This document shows positions 34,172 to 46,345 of a stretch of 64,000 nucleotides of DNA, piece by piece (position 1 is the stretch's first letter; each line of letters opens with the position of its first letter). The notes below the pieces were generated by a model that saw nothing but the letters and a program-made list of their open reading frames with translations, had not been told where the DNA came from and did not search any database. The position numbers were made by a program, and so were the translations under genes. This DNA comes from Gordionus sp. m RMFG-2023 (Eukaryota > Nematomorpha > Gordioida > Chordodea > Parachordodidae): positions 32,660,508 through 32,724,507 of the forward strand of contig NC_088776.1 in the NCBI RefSeq assembly GCF_954871325.1, written 5' to 3'.

Positions 34172-35502
34172 TGTGTCGTAATTTTTAAAGGGATCAGAAC
34201 TATCCGGGATCATCACGGGTTTTAAAGGGATAACTAAAAAATTAGGGTTTTAAGTTAAGGAATGATAACACGGTATTATCACGTTTTAATCGTGATAAAG
34301 AGGAATTTTATTTTAAAAGCGTTTTATGCGCGTTTCGTTTCATTTTTTAATTTTATTGTTATTTATTTATTTTCATTGTTGTTTTTTTGGCCTTATGAAA
34401 TAAGATAAGTCTAATATAGGGTATCAATCGATAGCTAATCAAATGATCTATTTAACTGGAGGTCAATCTCTCCCCCTTAATGGAGCGAATCTAAGTCTGG
34501 GGGAGGGTCAGGAATATTTTCATCAAAATAAAATATCGATATGGGTATCAAATAATAGCTAATTTTAATATTTTTAGATTAAAGTATTGATTTTCTGTCT
34601 TGATGGGTTTGACTTGTTCTGGGGGATGGATGGATACCCATATTGGCATTTTATTTTGATAAAAATGACCCCCCCCCCCAAGACCTAGACCCGCCCTCTA
34701 TGAGCGATTATTATTACAATAAAAAATATTTTAATTATCTTTTATTTGATACCCATATCAATATAAATTATTTTTTACACCTACCCCCCCCCTCCCCCCC
34801 CCAGACCAAGTCATACCCATCAAGACAGAAAATGAATACTTACAATCTAAAGATAGTAAAATTAGCTATTATTTGATAGCCATATAGACATTTTATTTTG
34901 ATAAAAATATTCCTGACCCCCCAAGACCTAGACACGCCCTCAATGAGTGATTATTATTTTTACAATAAAAAATATTTTAATTACCTTTTATTTGATACCC
35001 ATATCAAAAAAAATTATTTTATACACCCCCTCCCCCCTCTATCTACCCCCCCCCCTCCCCAGACCAAGTCATACCCATCAAGACCAAGAATGAAGACTTA
35101 AGTCAAAAGATATTAAAATTAGCTATCATGATACCCATATCGATATTTATTTTGATAAAAATATTCCCCCCCCCCAGACCTAGACTCGCCCATTAAGGGG
35201 GAGAGATTGACCTCCAGTTGAATAGATCATTGGATTAGCTATCGATTGATACCCTATATTAGACATATCTTATTTCATAAGGCAAAAAAAACAACATTGA
35301 AAATAAATAAATAACAATTAATTTTAAAAAAATAAAGCAAAACGTGCGTTAAACGTTTTAAATTAAGATTCTTCTATATCATGGTTCAAACGTGATAATA
35401 CTGTATAGTTCTTTATCCTTTAAAAAATTGAATTCTTAAAGGGATCCCTTTAAAACCCGTGATGATCCCGGATAGTTCTGATACCTTTAAAAATTACGAC
35501 AT
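34172..35502. mobile_element. Foldback element with about 460-bp inverted arms and tandem core
   Basis: The left end TGTCGTAATTTTTAAAGG and the inverse of the right end are identical, and similarity continues inward: CTATCCGGGATCATCACGGG; TCTAATATAGGGTATCAATC; ACTGGAGGTCAATCTCTCCC; TAGGTCTGGGGG-type block; ATCGATATGGGTATCA; TCTTGATGGG-TTGACTTG. The core and right arm are built from three direct units (starting near 34658, 34900 and 35154; periods 242 and 254) made of GATAAAAAT, a poly-C block, AGACCTAGAC-CGCCC, a TACAATAAAAAATATTTTAATTA block and CCAGACCAAGTCATACCCAT. The open stretches at 34643-34876 and 34898-35101 are these repeats, not genes. Confidence 0.85.
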
Positions 35503-36619
35503 ATTCATACTTTTTTAATTACAATTTATAACCGCAAAAATAATAAATTTTTAGAATGTTTGTTTTGGAGTCATAATTTTCAGGGAAACTTGTCCCAAGC
35601 TCCCGCCTCCCCCCCTCCCGATTATGGCTCGGAGTAGGAATGAGAATAATATGTTATTGTCATTTTTGAAAAAGATAGAATTTGTATAAAATATAAAATT
35701 ATTTTAAATATCTAGAATGCTTCTTTTACATAAATCATATTTTCTTTAATATTAAAATATATTATTTTAAAGATATTAATCTAAAAAAAGTATAAATATT
35801 TGTAATATATTATCAATTAGATGGTATATGAAAGATAACTTAAAAGAAAGGAAAAATCGGAATCTAAAAAACATAAATATTATAATATATAATAATTTGG
35901 TTTTAAAATATTATTAAAATCATTTTTATTATTTCTTTATCATGATTTTTCAATATCATATTCTGAATATTAATTTTATAAATTCTATATCTATCTACTA
36001 ACTGACTATAATTCCTTGGCGAATTATAAAATAACTTTTCAAAAATTACAATTTGTATGGTGTGTATAAAATATGTGATATTTCACATTTATTTATTATT
36101 ATTATTATAAACTACTGTTATTTTTTTTTTTAAATTAAATTTTTAATTAATTTTTAAATATATACTATATATTGGATTATAACAAAGCACGCCTTTGGGA
36201 AGAGGAGAGCAGGCGGGCAGCAGCCTATAGCCCGCCAAATTTGGATCAAAAATTGTTTCTTATGCATCTAAAAGTAAATTATAATTTAAAAAAATATATA
36301 AATGTTATAAAAAATATACTTTATATGATTTAATTTTAATGCATTTATTATTACAAAATATTTATATTTTAATTTTATTGCACAAATAAATTGTTGTAGC
36401 CTTTAAAAAAACATGCTCAACGGTGATCTCTCTATTTTAGGAGTAACGTTATATGACATTAGTCCACTTGCTAAACAACGATAAAATTTATTAAAATGCA
36501 ATGACCCAGCTATTTTTTAAATATAATATTAACGAATCATTATCAATGAATCCGATCATATATAATCCCCCCCCCCTCCCAAAAAAAAACGGGACCACCT
36601 AGTTGACTTTAGAAAAAAA
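35503..36619. other. Intergenic
   Basis: No gene. Worn poly-C ends lie at 35600 and 36568, and a GC island at 36188-36235 contains GCAGGCGGGCAGCAGCC and an inverted AGCCCGCC. Confidence 0.4.
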
Positions 36620-36690
36620 CATGACCCTTGCTGGATTCGAACCCAGAACTATAGGATTGTGATACACGCATTAAAGTACTAGGCCATCGA
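36620..36690 (-). mobile_element. tRNA-like SINE head, family 2, copy 2
   Basis: The minus strand reads GATGGCCTAGT, TTAATGCGTGTATCAC and CTGGGTTCGAATCCAGCAAG, with a perfect B box and a pairing T-arm stem (CTGG/CCAG). It matches 6306-6374 in order. No acceptor stem is present. Confidence 0.65.
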
Positions 36691-38292
36691 CTTTACTAGA
36701 AAATATCAAATCATTTTGCCTATAAGGACAAAATAACTCTATCTAATATTTTAATAAAACATAAAAAATCAATAACGTTCAACGCTATACATCTTTACCC
36801 ATATTGTAGACGAATTTTAATGAATTTTTTTTTATCGTTTTTTCCCTTCATATTTTAAAAGTTAAAATTTATATTTAAACAAAAATCACTTTTTTAAAAT
36901 TATCTTAAAATTTTTCAAGTTAAATATCTGAAATTTTTGATTTCCTCAATTTGTTGTGATTTTATAAACTGGTATTAAACTTGGAAACGATATGATATAT
37001 TTAAAGAAATCTATATAAAAACCAAGAATTTAAATGTTTCAGGACAAAATGTCAATTCTAAAATTTTATCTTTTTTTCAACCATGAATAATGGATAAATA
37101 TTTAGACGAGGATAATTTATCAAAAAAATTTCAAAAGAAAAGTAAAAATTGAAAATCAATAGTTCCGATATAAAATATTTATTCATTAAATATAACACGA
37201 CTATTCCACATTTATCTCCTGTCAAGCGCGTTTTTAGCCTAACAAATTCCTTTTTAATTATGAAACTCTCTTTATTATATGGCCAAAATTTTGAAAGACA
37301 ATTATTAATTATCAATAAGAATTTTTATATATTTTGAATCATATTTTATCGTTGTTTATAATTTTATACACAAATACTGAATCCAACGACTATATGAGAT
37401 TTTTTGAAATTTATTTTAATCCTTTTTTTTTTGAATCTAATATTGATATATTTGAGTTAATGCACAAATTTGAACATGTTTCCTTTTTCAGTAAATATAA
37501 ACTTTGAATGCGATGGTATTTGATTTTTATTATTGAAGGACTAACGTGAACGAATTCCCTTGTTTAAAAGGGCAGATTTTTCTATTAGCTTAATTTTTAT
37601 GAGGCATACCCATATTTCCCCGCTTTTGCCTTTGGCAGGGTTCATTTTAAAGGCTTATTCTTATTACATGGTTATTTTATTTATTATATATTTTGATAAA
37701 AATTTCCAAAATTATGGGGTTAAAAATTATATTACAGTTATTATAATTAGATGAGATTTAGAGACTAAGACACTATAGTATATTATTTGATTTGTAAGTA
37801 TAAAATTATATTGCAGGCATAAAATAATATTTATCGGGCATATAAAATCATACATATTGTACTTATAATATAAGACATATAAGGGAGATCGGGGTTATAC
37901 TATCCATAAAAAATTTAAGTGCTATAGAAAAGAGATGAAGCAAATTTTCCTAAATATTTTATGGTAGTTTTATTCTTTACTTAATATCTATTTCTATGGT
38001 AGAAAATAAATATTTAAGAAAAAATCTTTTAGTTGTTTTTAATATTATAAAATTTCAAAATATGATAATTTAAAAATTATGAATAACAACCGGAGTGCCT
38101 TTCAGCCTTTCGCGGTGAGTGTTATAGCACTATTTTATTTTTAAATTTTTAAATTTTTTTTTATATAAATGTTAATCCTAAGTAAAAAAAAGGAAATGCA
38201 TTGCCAAATATGTTAAAATTGCCAGTGAGAATTTATTATCACTTAAACTATCATATAATTTACAAAAAAAGTCAACCATCTTCATATTGTCA
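36691..38292. other. Intergenic
   Basis: TAAGGGAGATCGGGGTTATAC at about 37880 is a family-B-like terminus. Open stretches at 37058-37337 (both strands) and 37560-37754 are unrecognised. Confidence 0.35.
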
Positions 38293-38300
38293 TTCGTGAC

Positions 38301-39243
38301 CAGAGTTGTCATATGTCACGATTAAGACGAGATTTCATACCTAATTTTTTACTCAATCATGTTTTCTCACACTTCACACTTTTCTAAAGTTTTTTGAGCA
38401 AATTGAAATAGTCAATATTTTTCTCACGTTTTTAAATTTTTTTATACAAATTCAAAATCTTTACGGGAGCATTTCCAAAAACATTTTACAAAGTAATAAC
38501 GATGAGGAAAAGGTTTTGAATTTCAAATATGAATCTAAGGTGTTTGTAAAAATTGTAGAACATAGAAAAATGATATTATAGATAATATTGGGAAATATCT
38601 TAGCCCTATGACATTAGAAAAATGCCTAGCATTTGATGAATTTAAAAATTATTATTGATTATAAAATATATAGATACAGATATTCTCTTTGAAATATTCA
38701 CATTTTTATTCCTATTACGAAGACAAATTATCCAAAAAAATCACATGAATGCGCTATAAATAATGGGTTTCCTTTCAAGTAATAAATCTCATAGAGAAAA
38801 TATGCAATTTTATATTTCGCATTCCACATTCAAATGCATCAGAGAAAATATTCCGCTTAATGACTACTCTTGGCAAATATAGTACAGCAGATTACATTTA
38901 TCTTCACTGGAGAACTTATGGTTAAACAAAATAATTATTCATGCAAAGAGTTTTCAGATTACCTCCATTTCCCCGAAGAAAAATCATTATTGCCACTTTT
39001 AAAATCATCCATAAAATATAATAATTTATATTATGCTTTATTTATAAATATGGGGAAATAATACAAACCAATAAAAAATATTAAATTTAATATTGGCTTA
39101 AAAATCTTGATGTATTAAATATAACATATTAAGTAAGATGTGCATATGTTATATAAATAAACCCAGCCGACGTCCCGCAAATTAGGTAAATTATTATAAA
39201 AGAAAAACTCATGTTTTCGAGTGAAAAATATCTGGCAACCCTG
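38301..39243 (+). mobile_element. Short hAT element with TIRs and 7/8 target duplication
   Basis: The left end CAGAGTTGTCA (38301-38311) and the inverse of the right end, CAGGGTTGCCA (39233-39243), agree at 9 of 11. The 8-bp flanks TTCGTGAC (38293-38300) and TTCTTGAC (39244-39251) agree at 7 of 8. The right subterminal inverse GACGTCGGCTGGG matches the left end of the hAT at 19052. At 943 bp it is an internal-deletion derivative that keeps only a transposase C-terminus. Confidence 0.82.
38735..39061 (+). pseudogene. hAT transposase C-terminal domain (broken)
   Basis: SNASEKIFRLMTTL (about 38829-38870) corresponds to the hAT SNA-vERiFSlM dimerisation core. ELMVKQNNYSCKEFSDYLHF followed by KSLLPLLKSSIKYN (38910-39018) matches the family tail (K-N---tCKEF-dYl ... 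LL--lkSs-KY). A change of frame lies between the two parts. The N-terminal and catalytic regions were lost with the element's interior. Confidence 0.75.
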
Positions 39244-39648
39244 TTCTTGACCCTAAGCAAACTCGTGACTTCTGGTGTTTTTGTTAATATTCCTGGATTT
39301 TAAAAAAATATTCCTTCTTAAAAATGCTTAATACGAAACGAACCCCGCCAAAACCTGCCCCAGGTCTTCGCATTTAATTTAATTTCAAGATATAAAATTA
39401 CCATAAATATTGCCAATATTTTATATGTGATTAAATTGAGATTTCTTTTTTATTTAGAATTGATATTCAGTTTAATAAAAATTTTTTTACTTTTGACGTG
39501 TTAAAATTTTATTTTGCATTTAAAACTTTTCATAGCATATACTGAAAAACTTTTTAGAACCAATGAAGTATCTTATCAAATTATATTTATATTAAATTTC
39601 AAACATCAAGGTATATTAGTTTTAATTTATGTTAAGAAGATCCATATC

Positions 39649-40572
39649 TAGTGTTTGCAACTGTCCGGTCCCATCAGGTCCTTTATTTTAAAGAGACCGG
39701 ACCGATGTACCGTTAAGTCAAATGAGACCAGACCGTGAGACGTCGGTTCAGTCTAGTCGGTCGGGTCCCGTCTAAAATATGCTTATTTTGTTAAGTTATA
39801 AAAGTTTTGTTCTTCATGAAATTTTAAAAATTAAATGTGTTAAATTGCAAGTATTTTAATTATATAATCAAATCATTTTTATTATATTATATGCAAAAAG
39901 ATTAAACCAATACAAATTTATTGAATATAATTTAAATCAATTTGATTAGCATATTTAATTAGTTTTTGTTTTTAAATGTGATAGATATTTGGTTATAAAA
40001 TAAAACTGATTTATATATAAATATTTCTTCTAAAAAATCAAAAAATATTCCATTTTTTTTACCTATCCAATACCAATACAATATTTCGTAATCTTGGGGT
40101 TTTATTGTTATGACCTCTCAAATTGATATATTTATTTGTGCTTGAAGAATTGGAAAATATCTGGAGACATATTTTTTATATTTTCCTAGAACTATTTTTT
40201 CAAAAAATTTATATAATTCATTAACATATTTTCAAATATGAATTTGAATGACTTTTTTCATTTGCACAATACTATTTTCTAAATCACTAGTTATTCTTTG
40301 GCTAAGGGTGGTGATTCAATAATATTATCATCTTCTATGATTTCAAATTTAAATTTCCATTTCTATAAATTACTTGATGAATGAATGGGAACATAAATAA
40401 AGTAAACGATGAATGAGATATTATAAAATGTTAGGCATTAAATTCATGTTTTATGTTTTCAAGAAAATGTACATTAACTAAAAAGCAATTCATAGTAAAC
40501 TTATATCTTTTTAATAGGTCTTTGGTCGGACCCATCGGGCAGTGTTGTCAGACCGAACCACTGCAAACACTA
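39649..40572. mobile_element. GC-rich-arm hAT-like MITE
   Basis: The left end TAGTGTTTGCAACTGTCCGG and the inverse of the right end, TAGTGTTTGCAGTGGTTCGG, share TAGTGTTTGCA and CGGTC. The left arm contains AGACCGGACCGATG, GACGTCGGTTC and TCGGTCGGGTCCCG. The right arm contains GGTCGGACCCATCGGG. The interior is A+T-rich. Target duplications are not clear. The open stretch at 40453-40653 crosses the right arm. Confidence 0.7.
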
Positions 40573-41039
40573 CCTCCATTGGCAACTATCACTGATCTCC
40601 TCTACTTTACTAATAAAATTATACTTTTTGCACGTATGAAATATTATAAGTAATGTAAAAATATTGGAGCGAAAGTAAAATGATTAAATGTTTTAATAAT
40701 TAATTGCTATAATATTGCACATATAATCATATTAATATTATATATGTTAATTATTAAAATTTTATAAAAACAAATATTTTGTAATTAGACGAGGATATCC
40801 TAAAATTAATATAGTTCAATAGTTTACCTTACACGGATACAAGAAAATCTTCTACTATTCACACTAGCAAGCAATATATTTTCTATTAAAGCTCTTTTCA
40901 CAGCTTACTTGCGTAAGTAACAATGGGAAAATAAATTCATAAGCAAGAAGTAGATTGGATATGCTACAAGCAATATACACAAATTAGGCAATATTTGCAT
41001 TTATTACAATGAGATTAATTGTTATCCAAAGGATTATTA

Positions 41040-41395
41040 TTTTCAGATATTCTCGCCTATGAAATAAATTCATAATTCACTGCTTAGACGACTAATTGGC
41101 TATATCTAGCGATTCCATGGATACCCTCGTTATTAATATGTAAAAAAATTTGGGTAAAATATTGCATAATATCTTATAGTCTTTATTTTTAGGAAATCTA
41201 CCATTAAAATTATTTATCATTTGGTCAATTATAAACCGAAATACCTCAAAATTCATAGGATTATTTGGTCTTTCATTGAAAAATATTTTTGTACCATTAA
41301 TTCTATATGATAATTAATAATTCATGACAAAATTATCAGATAACATTGGATCAATTAATTCTTTTAATTTTAATGCCACTGCTTTTATTTCTATT
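41040..41395 (-). pseudogene. hAT-like transposase fragment (tentative)
   Basis: The minus strand reads ALKLKELIDPML, then FEVFRFIIDQMINNFNGRF and KDYKILCNILPKFF with few interruptions over about 115 codons. The pattern F-v-viD--i--l--RF----y--l--L-P is that of the region before the dimerisation domain in zinc-finger-MYM-like hATs. No signature residue block is decisive. Confidence 0.5.
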
Positions 41396-41764
41396 GAAAA
41401 AAAATTCAAATTAGATAAGTTTAATTTGTAAACAACCAGGATCCTAGTAGTTAGAATATGAGTATACTTTGTTAGAAGATAGCGCAAAAATTGTTTATCT
41501 GTTAATGTTTAAATCCTTTAACAATAATAAAAATATATATAAAGCTCAAATTTTAAATAAAAATATTAATGCATTTTTTTAAAATAAACTATGTGTTATA
41601 TCCTATAAAAGTTACCAACTTATCACTAGAATTTGTTTGCAAAAAATTATTTGCATTTTTTCAATCAGCCTCCAAAATCTGTAATTTATAGCGGCCTCAT
41701 ACTTTCTAGTGTTGTTAAAGTTATTCAAAATTTAACTATTACATTAAAAGTTATCATGTCCAAA

Positions 41765-41936
41765 TCGTAACTAGTTAGCAGAGTTACCTACTGAAATATA
41801 ACTAGTTATACTTCTTAAACTAAGTTATATTTCAAAAGATCATATTAATCGTAACTAGTTAGCAGTTACCTACTGAAATATATAACTAGTTATACTTCTT
41901 AAAATCTAATAGTATATTTCAAAAGATCATATTAAA
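41765..41936. repeat. Two-copy tandem repeat, period 84 bp
   Basis: TCGTAACTAGTTAGCAG, GTTACCTACTGAAATAT, AACTAGTTATACTTCTTAAA and ATTTCAAAAGATCATATTAA occur in the same order in 41765-41848 and 41849-41936, with small indels. AACTAGTT is itself palindromic and occurs twice per unit. Confidence 0.85.
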
Positions 41937-42249
41937 ATGTATAATTTTTTTTTTAGTAAATATCATTTAATGATTTATTATGATTTATATTTGGTTGTCG
42001 GATATATGAAATGTACTGACTGAACTTATATTAATTATTACAATGTAGTTAATTTTTGTATTTTATTTTCTTATGTCAATTTGATGTATTAAAATAATAT
42101 AATTTTGTATAGATTTGTAAATAAATAAAGTAATATAAATATAAAATCAAAAATATTTTATTAAAATTATATGATACTTATGCATAAACAAAAGCAGTTT
42201 TATTTCCTGTCATCATGATGTCATGTTCGCCACGTCAAGTTGTCGTTTG

Positions 42250-43360
42250 CATGATAAAATTATCATCTAGAAATATTAAAGCATTTATATTTTAGTGGTT
42301 TAGCTTATTTATTCTTTTCTCTAACAGCCTTCTAGTATTTGAAAATGTTGACTCTAAAGATGTGGACGTTGCAAGAATTGCTAGAATCTTTCTAGCCAAT
42401 ATTCTCATTTTTCGTATATAATTTTATTGTTGTTCACCATTTTAATAAATTTATTTTTGAAATCTTCTATATTATCTTTAATATTCAAATTCATATGTTT
42501 TAACCTCTAATTCCTTTTTTTTGATCATGTCTTATGTACCCAAATCTAAGATATCAATTGAAGATTTACTATATGCCTCATAATTCATTATATTTTTGGG
42601 ATTCCTACCTATAATCCTTCCATAAATGATAACATTCTACATTTAGTATTTAGGGCATATAAACACATTGTAATTTTATGCAAAAATATCGATTTAAAAT
42701 TTAGATAATAAAAAAAATTGAATTGGTTCTATTGTTCATTTCGTTGTTTTGATAAATAAATAAATAAATAAATATCATATAAATAGTGGTGAAAATTGTT
42801 ATTATGGCATAATAGTATATTACATATAGTTGAATATGGATTAATATCCTTTTCTATAGTGTCAAACGGCCCGATATCTCCATCATCATATTAGTTATAT
42901 ATAAATTATTTCAACATTTATAATTTTGAATTCCATATTATTTTAATATCTTACTGTAAGGAGTTACCTAATTTTATTCAAGTAGCTTTATTTTAAAGAC
43001 ATGATTAACCATTTAGCAGAAAAAAGGGTTTGATACATACTAGGAGCAAAGGATTTTTCCTTAAAAGTATTTAGAACTTTATTTAACAAGTATGAGCTGC
43101 TATTTACTGTTTATTTTCAGAGCTTTATTTATATTCGCTCCTTTGTCAGATATATATATTATATTTTCACTTGAAGATTCTAATTATGGCAAAATTTTGT
43201 ATAATTTCTTATATGTTCTCAGCGGGTTTTTCATTTTCTTTAAATTTACTAGTTTATAAAACATGTTAATATACAGTTTCTCCTTCCATATAATGAATAG
43301 AAACGATCAAATAGGAAAACATTTTTAAAGAATCAGTCCATATGTCGATAATATACAGTT
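42250..43360 (-). pseudogene. hAT transposase, Hermes/ZBED-like group (broken)
   Basis: Minus-strand pieces in order: IIDIWTDSLKMFSYLIVSIH then YMEGETV (about 43350-43290; the D-WTD--k--SYL-v--HyI block with the first catalytic Asp); TSKFKENEKPAENI; YISDKGANINKALK (about 43160-43110; the vtDrgsNi-kAl block with the second Asp); IIWNSKL-MLK (about 42945-42915, usually TRWNS---ML-S); and ATSTSLESTFSNTRRLLEKR then NINALIFLDDNF (42407-42250, the dimerisation domain, usually ATSA-SERvFS-AG-L---R). Gene order is complete from catalytic core to C-terminus, but many stops and frame changes interrupt it. No termini were identified. Confidence 0.82.
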
Positions 43361-43778
43361 TCTATCGCAAATGTAGCGGGCGGTAAATTTTTAAATGTAG
43401 CACTTTAATGCTTAATAACTGACCATTTTCTAAAAAAGTTCTATATTACTTCTTTATAAAAACTTTTATTTATCAATAAGGAATTCATTTTAACTATATA
43501 AAATATATTATAAATTATTACAGTTGCCTTGACTATATCTTTTCATCTACTGCTATTAATGTTATTATTATATTATTTTTTGGATCTTTATGTTCCCTTT
43601 TCCCTTATTAAATTTGAGTGTGAGCCTTTTTTACTATATTTGTATCATTTATAGATAATTTCTGAAACTAGGTTATGTAATTTACCTAATGGAGATTCAA
43701 TTTCTATAACATTCTTTTTTGAGAAACATGATGTTGATAGAGTATAATTCGATCCTTTTAATAATGATATTTGCAAAT

Positions 43779-44397
43779 CCTAGCCCACCCCGTACCAGGG
43801 CTGGGTCAATTTTTAAAAATAACTTCGGTTCGGGTAGGCCGATCTTAATATTTTTTAGAAAAATTCGGTGTGGCCGGTCTACTTAAATTTATATGAAATA
43901 AATTTAAATTCTTGCAAGATACAAGGTGCCAATTAGTAATCTGCATTGGGCCTAATTTGTTTTGCCGGACCGGTCTGAACCCAATTTTTTTTTTAAAAAA
44001 TTTACTGGCCCGGCCCGATTTTATTTAAATATGGAAATTAATTTTTATAATTATTCAAAATAAAAGATATATGTTATATGGCGTCAGTTCTATAAATAAA
44101 ATCAAATATTTTACATAAAAAAATTCAATATACAATAGATAAATCTAAATATATTTTAAAAAATTTCCAAGGCCTGATCCCACCTGGCCAGAATTTTTCC
44201 TTTTATTATTAGGGCCCGAGCTCGACCCGGGTACAGGCCGGGGCCTACTTTTGCAGATCTCTAGTGTCAATATTTTTTTATTTGTGGAATATTTTTTTTA
44301 CAAATTAAAATTTTCCCTATTTAAATAACTTGGGCTGGCCTTTAAAAAAACTCGGGCCGAGCCAGACCTAAAGAATTAGGCTCTATGCAGATCACTA
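43779..44397. mobile_element. GC-rich-arm hAT MITE, outer element
   Basis: GC-rich arms at 43779-43890 (ACCAGGGCTGGG, GGTTCGGGTAGGCC, GTGGCCGGTC) and 44330-44397 (GGGCTGGCC, TCGGGCCGAGCCAG), ending TGCAGATCACTA (44386-44397), the inverse of TAGTGATCTGCA. The left terminus is eroded. A second element, 43934-44263, sits inside. Confidence 0.6.
43934..44263. mobile_element. GC-rich-arm hAT MITE, inner element with TSD
   Basis: 330 bp. TAGTAATCTGCA at the left and TAGAGATCTGCA as the inverse of the right end agree at 10 of 12. Flanks GTGCCAAT (43926-43933) and GTGTCAAT (44264-44271) agree at 7 of 8. Arms contain GCCGGACCGGTC, TGGCCCGGCCCG, GGGCCCGAGCTCGACCCGGG and GGCCGGGGCC, separated by A/T runs. 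Confidence 0.82.
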
Positions 44398-46205
44398 ATT
44401 TGTCCCTTGTCGATAGTTTCAGGAGTAACGTATTGATGTTGTTGTTAGTATTTTTTGTCCTTTCAATCTTTAGTAATTTTTTTCCCTAAAAAAATTTGAA
44501 AAAAGGCAAAAATGGTAACAAACATTATAAATAATTTATATTTCGAAATTATATTTAAATTCCAAAATTAAATTAGAATAAAAATTAAATATTTTAAAAT
44601 ATAGTTTCATTAATAGTTAATATAAATTTTATTAATTTGAAAAGTATTAAAGTGTCGCGCTACTTAGCTACTCAATAAATAGTAGCTCGCTTACAAGTGG
44701 CATGCTACTTTTATTGCTATTTTTCATGTATATGGACTAAAAATTGCATTTTAAAAATAAATGGGATAGGAAAGATTGTTAAGAAAATGCATAGAGTTAT
44801 AATATTGGATTTTATCAGAATTTTTCTTTGTTATATATCGGAGATGATATTTATAAAATTAGACTTTAGGCTGTTTTTTCTCCTACCTTGATCTTTGAAT
44901 ATAGCTTATACAATTTTTTTTATTATATATCATAATTGCGGAATAAAAAGCAGTTCACTTATTGATGATAATTAATAATTTATAAGTTAATCGCTGTTTA
45001 ATTTTCGTTAAGTTAATTTTTTATTTATTTATTAATATAATATAGCAATAATTAAATATGTATATAATATACGGTTTCTGTTTCTAGGCCTATTTCTTAA
45101 GCTTTATTTCATCAAAAAATATTGTATCTTATATATTATTTATAAAGTGTTATAAACATTATATATAGCTAGTTGACTTTTAATCATATATTTTGAATAA
45201 TTGTTTATAAATAATAATATATTTTTTTTTGTAATCCATACAACCCAGCTAACCTTTGAAGTTTAAATAAAAAAATATATAATCTTCCAAAAACTATATA
45301 ACAAGACAAGAATATTATTATAGACTTTATAAACTGACTTCTCAATATTCTTGAATGATATAATAAAAAGGGGATATTATTTCGACAGTAATACTAACAA
45401 TAATGATCAATTTATTGGGAATTTAACACCATAAAACCTGGTTATAATTGAGGTATCCATTTAAAACGTTTAGTTTTTTAAAGGTATATACACACATTGA
45501 AAATTTATAAGGATGGAAACTAAGGTAGCAATTTAAAAAAATTTATATTAAATTTTAATGACTATCGAAAGAGTGATTTACCTAATTATAATTTATTGCG
45601 TTTTGGCTTTAATATCATTAAATATTTAAAACCCTGTTTATTCAATACTTATATTTCTGAGAATTCTGCCTTAATTTTTAAATAATTTATACAGAAACAC
45701 ATTTAATATTATAAATTTATACCATAGAATTAGATGAACATATTTTATTATTAAATATAAGAGGGACTGGAAAAGAAAAGGTCCATTGAGACTACATTCG
45801 AGGCTCCCTTACAATTTTTTATAGGGAGAAGATTTACTTCCATCCACAATATATATTTTTTTCTTTTTAATTTCACCTTTTCTGGTGGTAACCTCCTTCA
45901 ATATCTCTCTCCACTTTATGTTATTCTTGCTATCTCTTTTATCTAATTTATACTTCTTAATATTGGCTCTAACCATCCATCCACAATATATACCGGCTTT
46001 AATCTTCGCCCTTATTATACTTATACCTTTTTATATTTCATTTATGTTGTCTTTTCGTATGTTGAATAGAGACCTGAATTTCAGCCCAAGTCTCTCTTGC
46101 GGCGTGGGTATTTACGACCCGCCACCCAAATTTAAAAAAGCTTATATAAAGTTATAATCAAAATATTTTTTATTATTTATTTTATGTTATGTATTAAATT
46201 TAAAC
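44398..46205. other. Intergenic
   Basis: GTCGCGCTACTTAGCTACTC at about 44654 belongs to the GTAGC repeat family. Open stretches at 44697-44891 and 45885-46157 are hydrophobic and unrecognised. A GC patch near 46095 (GCGGCGTGGG ... ACCCGCCACCC) may be a worn MITE arm. Confidence 0.35.
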
Positions 46206-46345
46206 ATTCAGTAATACAGCCCCGTAACAAGAAAAGTGGGGGGGGGATATCGCCCTCTAGATTTGTTTCTAATAGTTATAAAATAATAAAACCCAAAAAT
46301 ATTTTGGCGCCTATCTACTTTTGCCCCCCCCTTCCTCCGCAACTG
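46206..46345. mobile_element. Short hAT/MITE relic with facing poly-G and poly-C
   Basis: CAGCCCCGTAACAAGAAAAG then nine Gs (about 46239-46247) and, about 75 bases on, a run of eight Cs, then TTCCTCCGCAACTG. Only the ends seem to be left. Both open stretches at 46184-46435 run through it. Confidence 0.45.

Noticed and set aside
34643-35101. Two proline-rich similar open stretches in tandem
   Set aside because: Translations of the tandem units of the foldback element, with poly-C read as proline.
45885-46157. 90-codon hydrophobic open stretch
   Set aside because: T-rich DNA translates to F/L/I/S; no real signal or transmembrane pattern beyond composition.
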